Below, piece after piece: positions 62,224 through 64,000 of a DNA stretch of 64,000 nucleotides (the stretch's first letter is position 1; each line of letters begins with the position of its first letter). The DNA lies in assembly GCA_030512335.1 (NCBI GenBank), contig JAULSU010000007.1, positions 496,001-560,000 on the forward strand, given 5' to 3'. The position numbers and the translations under genes were made by a program. The DNA is from Immersiella caudata. Lineage: Eukaryota; Ascomycota; Sordariomycetes; Sordariales; Lasiosphaeriaceae. The notes below the pieces were generated by a model that saw nothing but the letters and a program-made list of their open reading frames with translations, had not been told where the DNA came from and did not search any database.

Positions 62224-64000
62224 ATGGACGACAGCCCAGGCGAGAAAGGCGGACCCAAGACGCGGAGAACCCACCGCAAGTCGAGGTTCGGCTGTACGAA
62301 ATGCAAGGAGCGGAGAATCAAGGTACGCGCCGCGTATAGGCGGGGCTCCGACCATGTGCGGTGCGCTAACAATGCCAGTGCGACGAGCTCGCCCCTCGAT
62401 GCTCACGATGCAACAAGATGAACCTGACCTGCGAGTATCCCAGAGGACGATCCGGCCTGCTGGGCCCGGGGGACTTTGGGGGAGTTGAGCCCATCGACCC
62501 GCTGCTCCTGCATCTCGACCTGCCTCGGCTTGATTGGGGTTCGCGGGGCAGTCCCGAGAGTTCGAGCCACTCGCCCGCAGCTACAGGCAGCCCGGCATCC
62601 TCGGCATCAAGCATTCCGTCCCCCTCGATGTTTGGCCTGCCGCCAAGAAGTGACAGAAGCTTTGAGCCGAGCCTCCTCCTGCGGTCGCCGCTGCGGTCGC
62701 CAGTAGCCCAGACGCTGGCCCCCGCCGAGTTCGAGTTGCTCAAGCACTATCTCGAACACACCAGTAGGGATCCGTCCGTCGATGAGGACGACAAGTACGT
62801 CCTGCAGGTCGGCATCCCGAGCCTAGCCTGCCAGAGCAAGCCGCTCATGAAGTCGGTGCTAGCTCTGGCAGCCGTGTGCCGCTGCTGCGACATCATCAAG
62901 CACTCGTCCGCCACGTACGAGGACCGCAACCTCGTCATGGAGCTGCTAACCCTCGCCCACAACTTCCACCAAGAGTCCCTCCGCGACATTCAGCCCGCGC
63001 TCCACGAGTCCAGCCATCTGGATCACGTTCTTGCCAACGCGGCCATGATGGGCATGTACGGCTCAGCCAGCCATCGCGCCCGCATCTGGTTGGCCAAGAC
63101 GGCCACCTTTGCCGACCCCCCGCTAGAGCACCTCACCCCCAAGCACTCTGAGTGGTTCGGTCTCTTCCGCACGGCGCGCCTCGCCTATGCAGGGCTCGTC
63201 GACTCCGCAGCCAACCCAGACGCAACAGCGCAGATCAGCCCATCCCGCTCACCCGCCAGCTCCAGCTCCCTCCCGCAGTACGAATACAAAGTTTCCGCCC
63301 GTCTCGAACAGCCATTACCCTCCGTTAGCCACCCCCTGAGTCCCATCCTCGCCGCCACCATCGGCTCCGCCCTCATCAAACTCCGCCAAAAGGCCGCCGA
63401 GATCGCCATCACCCACGCCGGCGACACAAGCCCGGAGCTCCAGTCCTGCTTCACCGCCCTCACCATCTTCGGCACCGTCGTTACCGACACCTTCTCGGCA
63501 GACACCCGTCCCATCCCCTCGGGTCACAGCCAGCTCGCAGTCGAAGTATCCCCCGACGCTTCCGCAGGCCGCATGTCCGAGCTGTCCCCGTGGCTGCGCA
63601 AGTACGCGGCCAGCATCACATCCGCCATCCCGTCCAAGGTTCCTAGACGGGTAATCCATTCCTTCATCCACACGGCGCCTACGACGTATCTGACCCTCGT
63701 CGAAGAGGTCGCCGGGTTGCTTCAGAGTACGGTGAGCGTGGACGAGCAGATGGAGATCTCGTGGGATCCGTCATGCACGACGATTCTGACACCTTCGACT
63801 GCACACCAGCTTGCGTTGGATATCTTTGCGCATTGGCTGGTGCTGATACTGCTGCTGGATAACGTTTGGTGGATTGGGGGTATTGGTAGTTGGGAGCTGG
63901 GGCGCATAGTTGCTACGAGGAAGGATGTGAGGTGGAGTGGGTGTTTGTGGAATCGGGACGAGGACTGGTGGCCAGAAAGCATGTTTGAGGTGGGGAGGCA
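62224..64000 (+). CDS. Zn2Cys6 fungal transcription factor, 5' part
   Basis: Exon 1 is 62224-62322; after a 56-nt intron (GTACGC..CCAG) exon 2 runs from 62379 past the window end. The intron splits the zinc cluster, as is common: CTKCKERRIK|CDELAPRCSRC then NKMNLTCEY, which gives C-x2-C-x6-C-x6-C-x2-C-x6-C. A basic leader (TRRTHRKSRFG) precedes it. A Ser/Pro-rich linker follows (SPESSSHSPAATGSPASSAS), then a helical middle region like the fungal-specific transcription factor domain (FELLKHYLEHTSRDPSVDED, VLALAAVCRCCDIIKHSSAT). It should bind CGG-type sites as a nuclear regulator; the target pathway is not visible. It could control the divergent peroxidase gene, but that is inference. Confidence 0.88.

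Overview
The window comes from a filamentous ascomycete (Pezizomycotina, most likely Sordariomycetes; the species cannot be read from sequence alone). The evidence is short spliceosomal introns (about 45-98 nt, GT..AG, CTRAC-like branch sites), GC-rich coding exons, and typical fungal families: nudF/PAC1, DUF1996, CE1 esterase, a Zn2Cys6 regulator, Hce2 effector-like domains and a heme-thiolate peroxidase. All multi-exon models below were built by hand; spliced lengths are divisible by three and the joins restore known family motifs.

Left flank (1-17,484). In order: the C-terminus of nudF/PAC1, a DUF1996 secreted protein, a small secreted protein, a secreted CE1/feruloyl-esterase-like enzyme, a truncated and frameshifted GH71 alpha-1,3-glucanase relic abutting a secreted agmatinase-family gene, an NADP-mannitol/sorbose-reductase-type SDR, a secreted unknown, an alkenal/quinone-reductase-like MDR enzyme and a GMC (alcohol-oxidase-like) oxidoreductase. 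This is ordinary extracellular and carbon metabolism.

Island (17,485-46,503). The character changes here: large, almost intronless genes without recognisable catalytic families. They are a 709-aa protein that tracks the motif order of a DExH helicase but lacks its catalytic residues; a 704-aa acidic protein with a nuclear-type basic patch; a 658-aa protein with a Pro-rich repeat zone and a basic Arg/Asn/Gln-rich tail; two paralogous zinc-knuckle proteins (335 and 576 aa, the shorter with a degenerate knuckle); a 1060-aa coiled coil; a 566-aa protein; and a 747-aa coiled coil built from 29/40-residue repeats. The first two are separated from the rest by an AT-rich block (22.4-27.2 kb) with MITE-like elements and a satellite of eight identical 321-bp units plus a partial ninth. 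One ordinary FAD monooxygenase sits inside. This island is the best candidate for an undescribed system, possibly a nuclear ribonucleoprotein or chromatin assembly, or a domesticated or accessory element; that reading is inference.

Right flank (46,504-64,000). It holds a cytochrome P450 with an 11-nt exon, an MDR alcohol dehydrogenase, a CLC chloride channel/transporter with CBS domains, an ADP-ribosylglycohydrolase, a hexapeptide sugar O-acetyltransferase, a secreted protein with three tandem Hce2 (Ecp2-like) domains, a short heme-thiolate peroxidase and the 5' part of a Zn2Cys6 transcription factor that runs off the window. No rRNA, convincing tRNA or CRISPR was seen.
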